The notes: generated by a model from the sequence alone, not told the origin. A DNA stretch of 64,000 nucleotides from Diphasiastrum complanatum (GCA_029204225.1 CM055092.1:79060527-79124526); one strand, 5' to 3'. Counted from the stretch's first letter, positions 33,520 through 45,545 are shown. Numbers and translations: made by a program.

Positions 33520-34190
33520 AGTCGAGATTGGACCCAAAGCCGTCGATCGAGATCGGACCCAGACCCGTCGGTCGAGATTGGACGTGAACCCATCGGTCGA
33601 GATCAGATGCGAACCCGTTGGTCGAGATCGGACATGAACCCATCGGTCGAGATCTCAGACAGGCGTCAGTTGAGATGGAAGTGGAGGGCGTCGGCTGAGA
33701 TGTAACTAAAGGTCGTCGGTTGAGATAGGACTGAAGGCCGTCGGTTGAGATCCGAGAGATGAGCGTCGGCTGAGATGGAAGTGGAGGGCGTTGGCTAAGA
33801 TGGAAGTAGAGGGCGTCGACTAAGATGAAAGTGGAGGGCGTTGACTAAGATGGAAGTGGAGGGCGTCGGTTGAGATGCAAGTGGAGGGCGTTGGCTGAGA
33901 TGTAACTGAAGGCCGTCGGTTGAGATAAGACTGAAGGCCGTCGGTTGAGATCTAACTAATGGGCTTCGGTTGAGATCTAACTGATGGGCTTTGGTTGAGA
34001 TTAGACTGATGGCCGTCGGTTATAAGTTTGAAGGCCGTCGTTTGAGATAGGATTGAAGGTCGTCGGTTGAGATCTGAGAGATGGGCGTCGGTTGAGATCT
34101 AACTAGAGGCCATCGGTTGAGATGAGATTGTGGCGCATCGGTTGAGGTGTGAGAGATGGCTTTGGTGCCGGTTGAGATGAAACCGTGGCT
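33520..34190. repeat. 24-bp minisatellite
   Basis: About 28 imperfect units of the GTCGGTTGAGAT type alternating with GAAGTGGAGGGC or similar. Lies in the presumed leader of the gag-like element. Poly-T tracts are at 33360-33402. Confidence 0.92.
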
Positions 34191-34384
34191 CAGCTAGGAA
34201 TGGAGCGTGAAGCGTCTGTTGAGGAGTGTGGTTCACGGTAAGCCGGTTTGAAAATGGTGTGCTCTAATATGAAAGTGTGGAAGTGCGGAGAGCAATGGTT
34301 GTGGAGCACAGATCAGAATGGTTTGAGCTGTGTAATGTCCGTGGAGTTGTGGAACAGCACCAAATGTTCACAGATTCACTGCCT

Positions 34385-34985
34385 CTGTGAACACGACTTT
34401 TTTTCTTTTCTTTCTTTTATTGCTTCTGACGTTACAGTTCGTTGTGGATTATCTTCTTGTTAGAACAGTCAACAACAAAAGCATTTCTCAGTTTCAATGT
34501 ATTTCCCAGCCTGTCAATGGGAGAACGGGTTTGATACTTAGCCACATGCATACACTAGCCATGTAACCATCTACAGCTCAAGAGGATCAGCGTTTCAAAG
34601 CAGGGAGCAAACCTACACTAACTACTGAATCAAAGAACAATCAAGAACTAGATTAGCTACTGAAAACAAGATTCAAGAAACAAGATTTCTAGCAGTATTT
34701 TAACAATCTAAGAATCAAGAAACACTCATCACTTGATGCTTAGATTACTCAAGAACAATCAAGAACTAGATTGTACAGAGATATGCAAGAATCACACCAC
34801 GAATCCAGCCTATTTAGTTTACTTGAATGCTAGTTTCTACATTAATCCACAAGAAAGCAAGAAATCTAATCCACTCTACAAAGCAAGAAAACTAATCCAC
34901 TCTAAATCCACAACCACACACAATATGAATGGAAGGGCATGATCATAGGGGCATCACTCAAGAAAACCATCATGATCAAGGAGCT
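34385..34985 (-). repeat. right arm of the large inverted repeat
   Basis: Reverse-complement partner of 30270-30897. On the minus strand it ends LTR-like with TTCTAACA at 34459, as in the left arm. Confidence 0.85.
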
Positions 34986-35449
34986 TAGTGTAGCATCAAA
35001 CTCATGGAAAATCTTCTTATTAGGCATGGAGTAGATACAATGCAAAAAAGATCTTGGTCACAAAGAGGGAGTCTCTTAAATAAGCAAGAGAGCTCCTTAG
35101 GTGGCATCCTAGTGGAATTTCTACATTTCACAAATTACAAGTGGAATAATGCTCTCCACTAGAAGTCACCATCAAAAGGTGGCTCACTCTACTTTCTTTA
35201 AGAGGGGTCTACTTGCATTTATTACATTTGCCTAGAAATACTAGTTCCTACATGGTCATTCCATCTTCCGAGATTCACCATGAGGTTTACACAGTCTTTA
35301 CTTGTCATTCCTAACTAGCATTTCTCAGCTCTCATACTCGGCTCTCAGTCTTCATTAGTCTCGTCTTCTCAGAGACCTCCTCGGTCTAAGGTGAGAGGTG
35401 CTCTTGAGTTGCTCTGTCCGAGTATCTTGGGGATTCAACAGAATTAACC
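34986..35449. other. unassigned sequence
   Basis: No gene or clear repeat recognised; possibly the outer part of an LTR belonging to the right arm. Confidence 0.4.
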
Positions 35450-35453
35450 AACA

Positions 35454-35590
35454 CTAGACCCTAATGCATAATGCCTAGAACCTAATGCGTACAACGTAAT
35501 GCCTATATCCTAAATTGTACTACCTAAAATGTAATGTATGAAGCTTAATGCATAAGGCCTAATGGTAATGCCTAATGCCAAGACTGTGTA
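35454..35590. repeat. degenerate CCTAATGC-type short repeat
   Basis: CCTAATGC, CTAATGCATA and close variants recur about ten times in 135 bp. Next to the Helitron N-terminal region. Confidence 0.75.
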
Positions 35591-35799
35591 TGAAAGGGCC
35601 TAAAATTGCACCCCATAATTCCTAAACTACTTATACGTAACCTTCACCCCCGAACCATTGATCTGTCTCTCACTCTCTTAATACAAGTTTTCATATATTT
35701 GATTGTTTCCCAATGTTTGATATAAAACTTGATGGTTTTTTGTTCCAATTTTTGCAAGTGTTGCATTTGAGGGAGTGATTCCATGACATGGATACTCTC

Positions 35800-36680
35800 A
35801 AGTGTGTGCGAAGCAACCCTTCATACATCACACCGGAGGGTGAGAGCCAGTCTGCAAAAAGGAGGAGGTTGAATAAGAAGCGATAAGTAGTGCGTAGGGC
35901 GTTGTTGCTTGCACCTGTAGTTCGTGTCGTTGAGGAGGCAACATGTTCGACCGCAAGTTTGGTTTCAAACTTGAAAAGCGTCAAGCACATAGTGACTGTT
36001 GGTGTCAGTGGTGTGGGTAGTTCAGGGGGGGGTTGTCATGCCAGAGCACATGCGTGGCAATGCCATGTATAGAACATCGGAGTTGGAGTCTAGGTCGGAG
36101 AGGAAGAGTAGATTAGAGCGGAGGAGAAGAGTGAAGAGAAGGCTTCTCACTCATGAGTTGGAGCAGGTTCAGCAGGGTGTTCATAGGGATGTAGTTGATT
36201 CAGCCACCATTGCGAGTATTGATGATGACACTCCTCTTGGAGTATATGTTGGTTTGCATGTGAGAGGGTTAGAGTTTGAGGAGGATGTTACACCGAGCAA
36301 TTTGGGAGTAGGGTCGATCACACAGGTCTGCTCACCTATGAGAGGAGTAGAGTCAAGAGAAGTGGTTTTGTTGATGTCTTTAGGTGCAGATTCGACTTTT
36401 GTAGAGGTGGTTACGCCCGAGGAGGTGCGTAACCACCCGTCGTATAGGACACCTGAGGTTGAGTCTAGATCAGCTAGGACTAAAAGGTTGAGGCATATGC
36501 AAAGAGGAGGTTTTTAGGTAGGGGTGGTCCACCAACACACTGTGTTACACCCGAGGAGGTGCGTAATCACCTGTCATATAGGACTCCAAAGGCAGAGTCT
36601 AGATCAGCTAGAGCTAGACGACATGGGTGAAGATTTCAAACGAAGAGGAGAGCTCTAGATAGGGTTGGTAGGCTATTTGA
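35800..36680 (+). pseudogene. Helitron N-terminal region with repeated motif
   Basis: Plus-strand stretch before the Rep domain. A motif of about 25-30 residues, best copy NHPSYRTPEVESRSARTKRL, recurs four times (near 35803, 36040, 36424 and 36559) with a basic tail. Interrupted by stops. I know no named domain for it; the placement suggests the N-terminus of the Helitron protein. Confidence 0.55.
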
Positions 36681-36681
36681 G

Positions 36682-39157
36682 GTGGGCAGATCGCCCCTGA
36701 CTCCATTCCATCATGATTTGGGATGGATGGAGTATGCATGTGGTTGTTGTTTGGCCTTGCGATGGAAAGCAAGGAATAGCCGTTTCTATTGCATGAAAGA
36801 CAAGGTGCGTTTGCCTTTGATGCCATCACTGCCTTCTGAGCTATTTCATTTGTACACGTCCTCTGATGACTCGGGAGCTCATTTTAGGAAGAGCGTTCTA
36901 AGTTACAATATCTCAGTGTCATTCGCATCTCTTGGGGTGAATTTGGATAGATCCATCTCCAACTCCGTAGGCGGCGCATACACGTTTCGAGTGTCTGGGC
37001 GGTTGTACCATCACATTGGTGGTTTGTTGTCATCAGATAGGCCTTCCATTTTACAGATTTACTTCATGGATGGTGATGATTTGCAGATGGATCAGAGATT
37101 ATCTCTGAACCTCGAGCTTAGGCGTGATGTTCTCTCTGTTTTACAGAGCATGATAGTGGATGTGAGTCCATTTGCGCAACGTTTTAAGAACATTGCGCGG
37201 ATCATGCGGGAGAACGTCACAAAAGATATTCGTCTCCACATAGTATCAGGTTGTTCGCAGAGTAGAGTGAGCAGGCAATTCAATGCTCCCACGAGGAATG
37301 AGATTGCGATGCTTATGCCTTTAGACGAGACCCCGAGTGATGGAATGCGTGACATCATACTGCATTCCATTCAGGATGGTTTGCAGTTTATCACACAACA
37401 TCATTCATCATATGATGTATTGTATTTTGTACTGTTATTTCCATTTGGTACAAATGGGTGGTATCCGTGAATCCAACATGTGCATGTCAAAGATGACGCA
37501 CGTGCCGATGATGGTGTCGATAACGGTGCACTTTTTGATGTCTTTGAAGAGCATTTGGAGGGTAGTTACAAAGTTGTCACCGTTCGAGAGTTTTACTGCT
37601 ACCATTTACAGGTTCGTGTAGAGCATGTTTCACCGATCCATCTGGGTGGAAGGCTGCTGCAAGAGTATGCATGTGACATGATGGAAAAGATGGTGCAAAA
37701 TAACATGAATTACTACTACAATAATCAGCATAGTTTTCGTAGAGAAATTCGTAGTGGTATTGTTGATGCCGTGGGAGCTCATTCCTCTAGCGACATAGGA
37801 ACGCGTGTAGTGCTTCCATCTTCATACATCGGTTCACTGCGTCATATGTAGATGCTATGGCCCTCGTTAGAGAGTTGGGTTCTCCCGATTTGTTTATCAC
37901 GATGATGACCAACCCAAACTGGTTGGAGGTGAGGAGAGAGTTGCGATTCCAGCAGAAAGCTGCAGATAGGCCTGATTTGGTATCGAGGGTTTTTAGCATG
38001 AAGCTTCAGCATTTGATCGACCTACTGAAGAACGATGGCATTTTTGGGCGCATGATAGGGAGGCTGCATGTTGTGGAATTCTAGAAGAGTGAATTGTCTC
38101 ACACCCACCTATTGATTATATTGGAGGAGCAGAGCAAACCCATCACGGTTGGAGATTACGATCGTATTGTGTGTGCAGAGGTTCCTGTGAAGGAGGAAGA
38201 TCTAGAGTTGTATGAGATAGTGAGGACATGTATGATGCATGGCCCATGAGGAACAACTTTTCCAAATGCACCATGCGTGAAGGATGGAAAGTGCTCGAAG
38301 AACTATCCAAGGAATTTCATTGATGAAACATCGATGGTGAAAGGGTATGTTTCATATAGGCAGAGGAAGAACGGAGGGACGGTGCATTCACATGGAGTGG
38401 AGTTAGATAACAGGTGGGTTGTACCGTACAACAGGTGGTTGACACTACATTTTCAGTGCCTCTTGAACATGGAGGTATGTGTACATATACGTAGTATGAA
38501 GTATTTGTACAAGTACGTGTACAAGGGACCTGATATGATTATGGTGGGGGCTATAGAGGGCGGTGGTCAGACATCAGGACGAGTGGATGAGATAGAGCAA
38601 TTTTTTAATGCTCGATACTTCTCAGCCAGTGAGTTGTATTGGCGATTGTTGGGGCTTTCTATGAGTGCTCATAAGCCCGTGGTGACCTGGTTGGCAGTTC
38701 ATCTCCCTAGACATGAATTGGTGTACTTCAGAGAGGGAATGGATTAGAGGAGGTCGTAGATGGGCGTTTGTGCACCACTTTGATAGCATTCTTTGAGCTG
38801 AACAGAAGTGGTGATTCGAAGGCTGGTGAGTTGTTGTACTAGGACTTGCCGAGACAATATTGGTATAACAAGATAACGCGTAGGTGGACCCGTCGAATCA
38901 ACATGCAGACAAACCCTACCATTGGTCGCATGTATTTTGTACACCCATCCAAAGGGTAGAGGTTCTATATGCGAGTTCTTTTGGCTTATGTCAGAGGTGC
39001 AACCAGCTTTGAGGACTTGCGCACAGCTGATGGTGAGTTGTTTCAATCATTCAGAGGTGCTTGCAGACACAGACTTTTGATAAATGACGCGAATGAGTGG
39101 AGTTGCTGCTTGTACGAGGCAGTGTCATGGGGCACTCCATCGCAACTTCATCTCATG
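36682..39157 (+). pseudogene. Helitron Rep (HUH endonuclease) half of RepHel, disrupted
   Basis: Plus-strand Helitron replication initiator. N-terminal Helitron_like region (MKDKVRLPLMPSLPSELF, GGAYTFRVSGRLYHHIGGLL), then YDVLYFVLLFPFGTNGW, REFYCYHLQVR, RVVLPSSYIGS, NPNWLEVRREL and RPDLVSRVFSMKL. The HUH motif is present as SHTHLLII near 38100 and the Tyr motif as MKYLYKYVYKGPD near 38500. Later EDLRTADGELFQSFRGAC and EAVSWGTPSQL. Stops replace Gln after VVEF and a residue after MMHGP, and frame shifts occur near 37850 and 38750. Helitron Rep nicks and joins DNA in rolling-circle transposition. The protein normally continues into the helicase; here the text changes at about 39157. Confidence 0.92.
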
Positions 39158-40983
39158 TTCCCTGTGACTCCAATTCCAATTCTAACTGTACCTTGCATCT
39201 CGAAACCATAAACCATAAACATCACTTCCAACCTACTACTACAACACTTCCGAATACACAATGTTCTGAGTGTACCTCACCACTCCATCCACATCCATAA
39301 ATCGATTGTCCTTGTCAATAATTAGCACACGAAGACTTGCTACATTTCGCACTCTCGAAAGTGCAACATACAGCTACCCATGACTAAACATAGGCCGAGG
39401 CAAATACAATCCAATCGTGTCCATAGTTTGCCCTTGTGCTTTGTTTATTGTCATGGCAAATGCTGCTCTGATAGGAAACTGGACCCTCTGCAATTCAAAA
39501 GATATATTCGAATCACTTGGCACTATAGAGATATGTGGAATAAGAACTCTACTCCCTATATTCTTCCCGGTCACTATCTCTGCCTCTATGACCTGTCTAC
39601 CCAATCTGAGGATGATCAATCTTGTGCCATTGCACAATCCCTTGTGCGATGCTATCGATCGTAACAACTCATCCCAATCTTCAGCACTAACTTATGTGGA
39701 GGACACCCACTTAATTGCAGGCTATTCAAATACTCTATAGGGTGGAAACTAGAGCCCTCACACTCAAGAACACTATCGGCACTATAAAAGGTGAAAACGT
39801 CACTCGGAAGCTGCTCTACAACCCTCGCATTGATCTCATCCACATCTTTGTTCAATGAGGTCAATATTGCACGACTCCTAAAAAACTCAACATCCTTAAA
39901 ACGTCGCGCAACATCAGGAAATGTGAATGAAATCAATTCGCCCACATCACGCGTCCTTAGGCACATGCCCTCCGGCAGAGAAATCAGGTCCAAATCACGA
40001 TGCACAAATGTGGGTTCACGACCATCTCCCACACTCAACAAATAATCTGCAAACCTCAACTGCTCATCCTTATCGCCACCCTCCACGCCCATGACGTGCA
40101 TGTTCCTTGTCAATTTATGCACCTCCATGTGTTTCCACAAACGCAAACACTTCAGCGAAGCATTGACAATCTGTGCCCGACTTCCACGCAGCACCACTAG
40201 TAGAATCTGTCGCCACTCCAAAAAACAACTAGAACTCCTCCAAATGGAGCGTCGATACTCAATATATCTCATAGAGATCAATCTACACACTCTATAGCAT
40301 ACTTATGCGCCATGGGAGCCTCATCCCAAATGATCAGTCGACATGCCATCAAAAGTATACCTATTGCAAATTGCTTAGAAATGTTGCATGTCGAGCTCTC
40401 ATTCAATTCCGTCGGAGGATTTTTAAACCGAGAGTGTGCGGTCCTACCACCTTTCATCAACAATGCAGCAATCCCACTCGATGCAACTGCCAATGCTATC
40501 CACCCTTGTGCACGCACGTATGACAACATGACACTATAAAGGTGCATCTTGCCTGTACCACCCAGACCATCTACAAAAAACACTCCACCCACTCTCCAAA
40601 CAACATGCTCATGTACTACAAGGTCAAACAACATGCTCATGTACTACAAGGTCGAAAATCTTTCGCTGATCCACGTTCAATCTCTCGATGTCAACTTCAA
40701 TCTATGAAGGACTCTCATCGACAAACATCTCCTCATGAAACAATGTAGATGAACCAAAAACGACATCGGGGACCCTAAACCCAAAATTCACCAACGACTT
40801 TCCAGCTGCCTGCATGTACGACTCCACATCAAGAATAGCTCTGTCTACCAAAATCTGACTCACAAAAATGGTCTCGCACATTATTGGTTGTCCTGACTCA
40901 TGTGTATAATCCTCAACTAAATGTGCCTCTATGCTCCTCCAGAGCTCCAATGGGTTGAAAGGGACATATGTCAAAAGAAGCAT
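39155..40983. other. inverted segment inside the Helitron
   Basis: The left edge leaves Rep reading QLHLM; the right edge, read on minus, starts MLLLTYVPFNPLELW, which is the expected continuation. Both edges share ATG in the same frame. Flipping the segment would rejoin one RepHel frame. Confidence 0.85.
39239..40983 (-). pseudogene. Helitron PIF1-type helicase half of RepHel, disrupted
   Basis: Minus-strand helicase: linker NPLELWRSIEAHLVED; Walker A FVDGLGGTGK (followed by Met where Thr/Ser is usual); ASSGIAALLMKGGRTAHSRF; Walker B LIIWDEAPM; FADYLLSVGDG; AILTSLNKDVDEIN; SKGLCNGTRLIILRL (here HKGLCNGTRL); PIRAAFAMTINKAQGQTM; then VALSRVRNVASLRV and the natural stop at 39239. A 28-bp tandem duplication at about 40597-40652 shifts the frame, and stops and shifts occur near 40690, 40290 and 39370. 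It is the C-terminal half of the protein whose N-terminal half reads on plus from 36682. Confidence 0.93.
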
Positions 40984-40984
40984 T

Positions 40985-41100
40985 TGGGATGTAGGGTAGA
41001 GTTGGAGTTAGATTTGGAGTTACACTTAGCATTTGGGATATAGGGTAGAGTTAGAGTTTGAGTTAGAGTTAGATTTGGAGAGAAAATTTGTCAAATTTTG
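40985..41100. repeat. degenerate GTTAGAG/TTGGAG repeat
   Basis: GGGATGTAGGGTAGAGTTGG and relatives repeat over about 110 bp just outside the right inversion edge. Not a telomere array. Confidence 0.7.
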
Positions 41101-41334
41101 TACATGTAGAAGGTTGTGTACATGTAGTGTTTGGCGAGTAGATGTGGTGAGATAATGTGGTTGTTTTATGAGTGGTCGCCTTCAACTTCCTGCTGGCTTC
41201 AACTTCAAGTTGTCGTCAGCCTTCCTTCCTTGCTGCTAGATACTATGCAGGTAATTGGTTATGTTAGTAATGTTGTTTCTGGTGAGTTGTTTGTTATATC
41301 AAATATATGACTTTACATAGTTTGCAATTGTCGA

Positions 41335-41742
41335 ATGCAGAGTTATCACAATGTTGTTAAGATCATGTGTTGTTGTATGTACATTTTTTTTCTGACATTT
41401 TTGGTGTTGTTGCAGATGTCGAAGATCTACATAAATCACAGGACTTTTGTACGAAACCTGACGGAGTTATTTTGTTTTGTTAATGAGGTGTCTCGCAGTT
41501 CCATTTTGTGGTTGATAGAAGCTTATGCAAAGTTCTTATTCCAACAACAAAGGAGAAAATGTTTTATGCCAAGAGAATATCAATTCCTATTAGATGTAGA
41601 TATGTTACTCAGGAATGTGGCATACGTTTGGAGACATGTTAGTGTTGTTAGACTTAGTGACTTTGAGCCAATGTTAGATAACCAAGTGTATGTCCAGGTA
41701 TTGGTTTTTGAATTATCAGATGACATGATGTCTATTTCTTAA
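41335..41742 (+). CDS. hypothetical open frame of unknown function
   Basis: 135-codon frame downstream of the Helitron. The first part is hydrophobic, but a TTGTTGCAG acceptor sits directly before an internal ATG at 41416, so the real start may be MSKIYINHRTFVRNLTELFC, giving about 109 residues. No family recognised. It could be a gene fragment picked up by the Helitron or chance. Confidence 0.3.
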   Translation: MQSYHNVVKIMCCCMYIFFLTFLVLLQMSKIYINHRTFVRNLTELFCFVNEVSRSSILWLIEAYAKFLFQQQRRKCFMPREYQFLLDVDMLLRNVAYVWRHVSVVRLSDFEPMLDNQVYVQVLVFELSDDMMSIS

Positions 41743-41851
41743 AAATATTGGAATATGAAATTGTTGCTGCTTCAATTTTTTATAGTAGTTTGAGTTTTTG
41801 TGATAAATGTTCTTCAAACACACATTGAAAACACGCACAAACACACAGACA

Positions 41852-41853
<2 letters not shown>

Positions 41854-41897
<44 letters not shown>
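41854..41897. repeat. (TC)n microsatellite
   Basis: 44-bp TC run directly before a GC-rich hairpin module. Confidence 0.97.
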
Positions 41898-41899
<2 letters not shown>

Positions 41900-41960
41900 A
41901 ATCATCGGCCGTCACCTAGGTCGGCCACCATTGCCCGTCAACGACGAGCACTCTTTACTA
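41900..41960. repeat. GC-rich hairpin module, copy 1
   Basis: ATCATCGGCCGTCACCTAGG, then GCCCGTCAACGACGAGC and ACTCTTTACTA before a TA run. Relatives are near 45570, 45745, 45890, 46085-46156 and (reverse) 48822-48860. Confidence 0.75.
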
Positions 41961-41974
41961 GTCTATATATATAT

Positions 41975-42175
41975 TTAAACTTATGTACACTTTTGCGCAT
42001 GTGTATGGGTGCACCCATGCATCCTCCTCCCCTCACCCATGCATGAGCTTTTTTAGTCCCGTCACCCATGCATGAGCTTTTTTTTCACTAAAAATGATGG
42101 GGAGGGGAATGCATGTATGGGGAAACATGATGCATGGCCTTCTCCCCATGCATGCATATTGGCACCTCCATTGGC
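41975..42175. mobile_element. MITE-like palindromic repeat, copy 2
   Basis: AACTTATGTACACTTTTG start after a short TA run, CCCATGCATCCTCCTCCCC, a 30-bp internal duplication of CACCCATGCATGAGCTTTTT, a TTTCACTAAAAAT spacer and the returning arm with CCCCATGCATGCATATTGGC. Confidence 0.75.
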
Positions 42176-42239
42176 CGACACACTATTATTCATCATTTCT
42201 TTCTTGGTGGGCCTTCTCTCTTTATCTTTGGGATCTCTC

Positions 42240-42330
42240 CTTCTCTGGATCGTGAGCAACAGGCCGCTCTTTGGATCGTGAGTAGCAGGCGGGTCTCTCT
42301 TCCTCTTTGGATCCCCAGCAGCAGGCAACT
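42240..42330. repeat. three imperfect GGATCGTGAG/AGCAGGC units
   Basis: TGGATCGTGAGCAACAGGC, TGGATCGTGAGTAGCAGGC and TGGATCCCCAGCAGCAGGC in a row. The surrounding 42180-43190 shows no recognised gene. Confidence 0.8.
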
Positions 42331-42821
42331 CTCTCTCTCTCTCTACACAAATTTTTGCAATTTCTTGGAGAAGATCAATCGAAGGCATTTAGAGCTTGTT
42401 TTCAGAAGAAAGTATGCTGCAATTTCTAAAAAGAAATTATTCAGAATTATGGAGATATTCTATACCATAAGCAGCAATAAAACAAATACATGCTTCTTGA
42501 GTACCTTTGATATTATTTTCTCATCGTTCCTCACCTGCACCTACACTACATGCTCTCTTTATCGCTCTTTGATCTGCGTACATATCGTTGTCCTTCTCAC
42601 TCTCAATAAAAGCAACACTATGTAACCTACTGCAAAGCATGGTTTTGCAGATTCAACTTTTTTTACTTAAAAACCTTGCAAAAACACTTCCTCAACAGTG
42701 GTAAGGAAAACAAAAGACTACTGCCAGTGCAATCTGCTCCATGGTTGTACTCCTCGCACATTGACAACGCCTTCATCCCTGGCCGCATCTCATGCGCTGA
42801 CCGTCTCCCTGTCACGCCTGT

Positions 42822-42824
<3 letters not shown>

Positions 42825-42852
<28 letters not shown>
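42825..42852. repeat. (TC)n microsatellite
   Basis: 28-bp run. The minus-strand open frame across it (42663-42938) has no recognisable motif. Confidence 0.95.
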
Positions 42853-42856
<4 letters not shown>

Positions 42857-43509
42857 CACAGCAAAGAATAGCTTGCAAGACTGATCGGTAGCTTTTTCCA
42901 CGGACTTGCTCATAGCCGCCTGCCATTCGCTTTTCCATTCCTTCTCTACGACTACTGTTTATTGCTCCTCTCTCTTTGAATTCCTTTCTCTCTCCGTCTT
43001 TGTCAACGAACTCTCTCCCTATTGTGCTACAACTCTGCGTCTCTCCATATCTTTCTCTAACTCTCTTCTATCCAGCGACCCTGACCTCTATCTCCCTTTC
43101 GATCGACTTTCTTCAAAATGTGAAGAAGACGACCTGGCTAGGAACCGGCTATTTGTGAAGTTTAAGTTGTCAATACAAAAGAAATGTTAGATTCTATTTG
43201 AATTTAGAATATTTTAGTATATGCTTAAAAAATGGATGATTTTGCTATGAATGTTTGAATTATTATAACTTCCAATCCGTAACTCTGATCTTGGTGATCC
43301 AAACAGGTAAATTGATCTTCACAATGTTAGAATTTGATGGAATTGGGTAATATTGATTTCTGAAAACTTTTGCCATGAACTTTTCAGTTTAAATGATTTG
43401 CAAATTCTAATAACTTTCAATGAAATGCAACTATTGTTGAACCATTAAAAGAAAATGGTGAAGCTATTTCTCAAAATGATTGAAAAAGATCATTATCTAT
43501 CTATCTATA

Positions 43510-43511
<2 letters not shown>

Positions 43512-43562
<51 letters not shown>
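43512..43562. repeat. compound (TG)n-(TA)n microsatellite
   Basis: About 36 bp TG followed by TA, at the left edge of MITE-like copy 3. Confidence 0.97.
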
Positions 43563-43806
<244 letters not shown>

Positions 43807-43859
43807 CACACACACACAGACACAGACAGAGGCTTGCTTGCCGACGTCAACTAACTTAG

Positions 43860-45480
43860 TTCTTGCACCTAATCATATGTGATCATTGTTGGCCTGGTTT
43901 ATATAAATAGTCTGGCCAAGAATATCAACACAGGTATTAATCATATGTGATCATTGTTGGCCCCTATATCTATATATAGAGATATTTTAGAGAGAGAATG
44001 TACAGGTGTTGTCTTGGTGTTTTGGTAGTCTCATGAACTACAAGCCCTTGCCATGGATGCTGCAGTGATGTCATTCCAGGCCTTTTGCATTATTGAGAAG
44101 GAAGCAAAATGTCATAATCAGGTGCCTTTTGTATGTGCTCAATTATGACCTAAGTTTAGGGTTTGGGAAAATTCGTTTGGCAAATCGTGTTTAAAGTGAG
44201 TCTACTTCATCTGTGGCTATTTTTCAATAAGAATATGAGAAGGCTTCTTGAAATAACAAAATGGTTTTGATAGACTAGCTTGATATTGACAGTCTGCAAT
44301 AAATGTTAAATCCACTTTAATTGTGCTTTGTATTCTTAATCCATGCTCTCTGGTGCTTGATAACTTCTTTCGTGAGTACATCCTTTCAAATCCAAGTTTG
44401 TAGTTAATCTGGTATCATGGCCTCATTGATCCAAGTTTGTAGTTAATCTGGTATCACGGCCTCATTGATTAGCAATTAAATGGATTGGTTTACCCTAGAT
44501 GGGAACAATATTTTTTGTTGCTTCTGAAGGTAGTGCAATACATTTAATGTTGATATTTCAAAAATCAGTGTACTATTTTTCATCACTATTCTATTTGTTG
44601 TGTCGATGAATCCATCCATTTCTACAAATTAGTTGCACAATTTTTTGGGCAGCGTGTTCTTAAATGGGATGCAAATTGTTATCCAGTTTTAGCTTTGAGC
44701 AGGCTGAAGTGGTCGTATGTAATCTACCTTATGCATATTCGATGGAAGTTTGTGTTCCATGCTCTTTAACTTTCTTTCATTATACAAGGACTTGATTTTG
44801 CATAAACTTCATGTTGTCTGACAAAGTTGTCTATTGATCCATAAGATTATCACAATTTTTAAAGGAACAACAGATATGGCATTTCTCCTTTGATGGATTA
44901 TGAATGCTTGATTGTAAGCTTCTAAGGATTGGAGTTCTACAATCACGTAAGTTTTTCTGGGCCGCGTGGCGCAGGTAGCCTGCAGGCCACATTTCTTTTT
45001 GCTTTTTGCGATTTCAGAGTTCATTAGTGAAACAGTGGACTGCAACCATTGTGTGATGTCGCCTTCAAACATTCAACCATGGCAAAGATCACAGAACGAT
45101 TTTGGAATGTCTGATAAATTGTTCAAGATTTGTTTAGACATTGGGGGACAGAAAGAAAAATCCAACCATCCAATCCAGACTAACAGATTATGCCATTGAG
45201 ATAAACCACACGACAACGCATACTGGAGCTCTTGAATCTTGATACGGTTCTGTAGAGCTCTTGATGCGTATCCCACTGTCCACAAAAGCATGATGGCAAA
45301 CTCTCGATGCTTATTCCACTGGCGTATTCCACTATCCACAAAAGCACGATGGCGGAAGGTCACGAACTGAGATTGGTTGCCAGAAATTGGTTGGCTTCAG
45401 AAAAAAAAGGTCAGAAGGTCAGAACTTCAGACAGGAGGTGTCCACAGGTTTGTGGGCTCGACATGAACACACACCATCAG
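43860..45480. other. unassigned sequence with a 42-bp duplication
   Basis: No supported gene. A TCCAAGTTTGTAGTTAATCT-type unit of about 42 bp is duplicated at 44388-44470. Minus-strand open stretches at 44809-45072 and 45073-45363 show no motif. Confidence 0.5.
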
Positions 45481-45499
45481 ACACAAATCATACACACAG

Positions 45500-45501
<2 letters not shown>

Positions 45502-45545
<44 letters not shown>

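Noticed and set aside
33478-33705. Arg-rich 75-codon protein
   Set aside because: Lies wholly in the 24-bp minisatellite.
35454-35590. Interstitial telomere (CCTAAT-like)
   Set aside because: Units read CCTAATGC with variable spacing, not CCCTAAA.
40985-41100. Telomeric repeat
   Set aside because: GTTAGAG/TTGGAG units are irregular and not the plant TTTAGGG repeat.
44809-45363. Two consecutive minus-strand frames as a possible gene
   Set aside because: No motif, no splice support and no similarity I could name.
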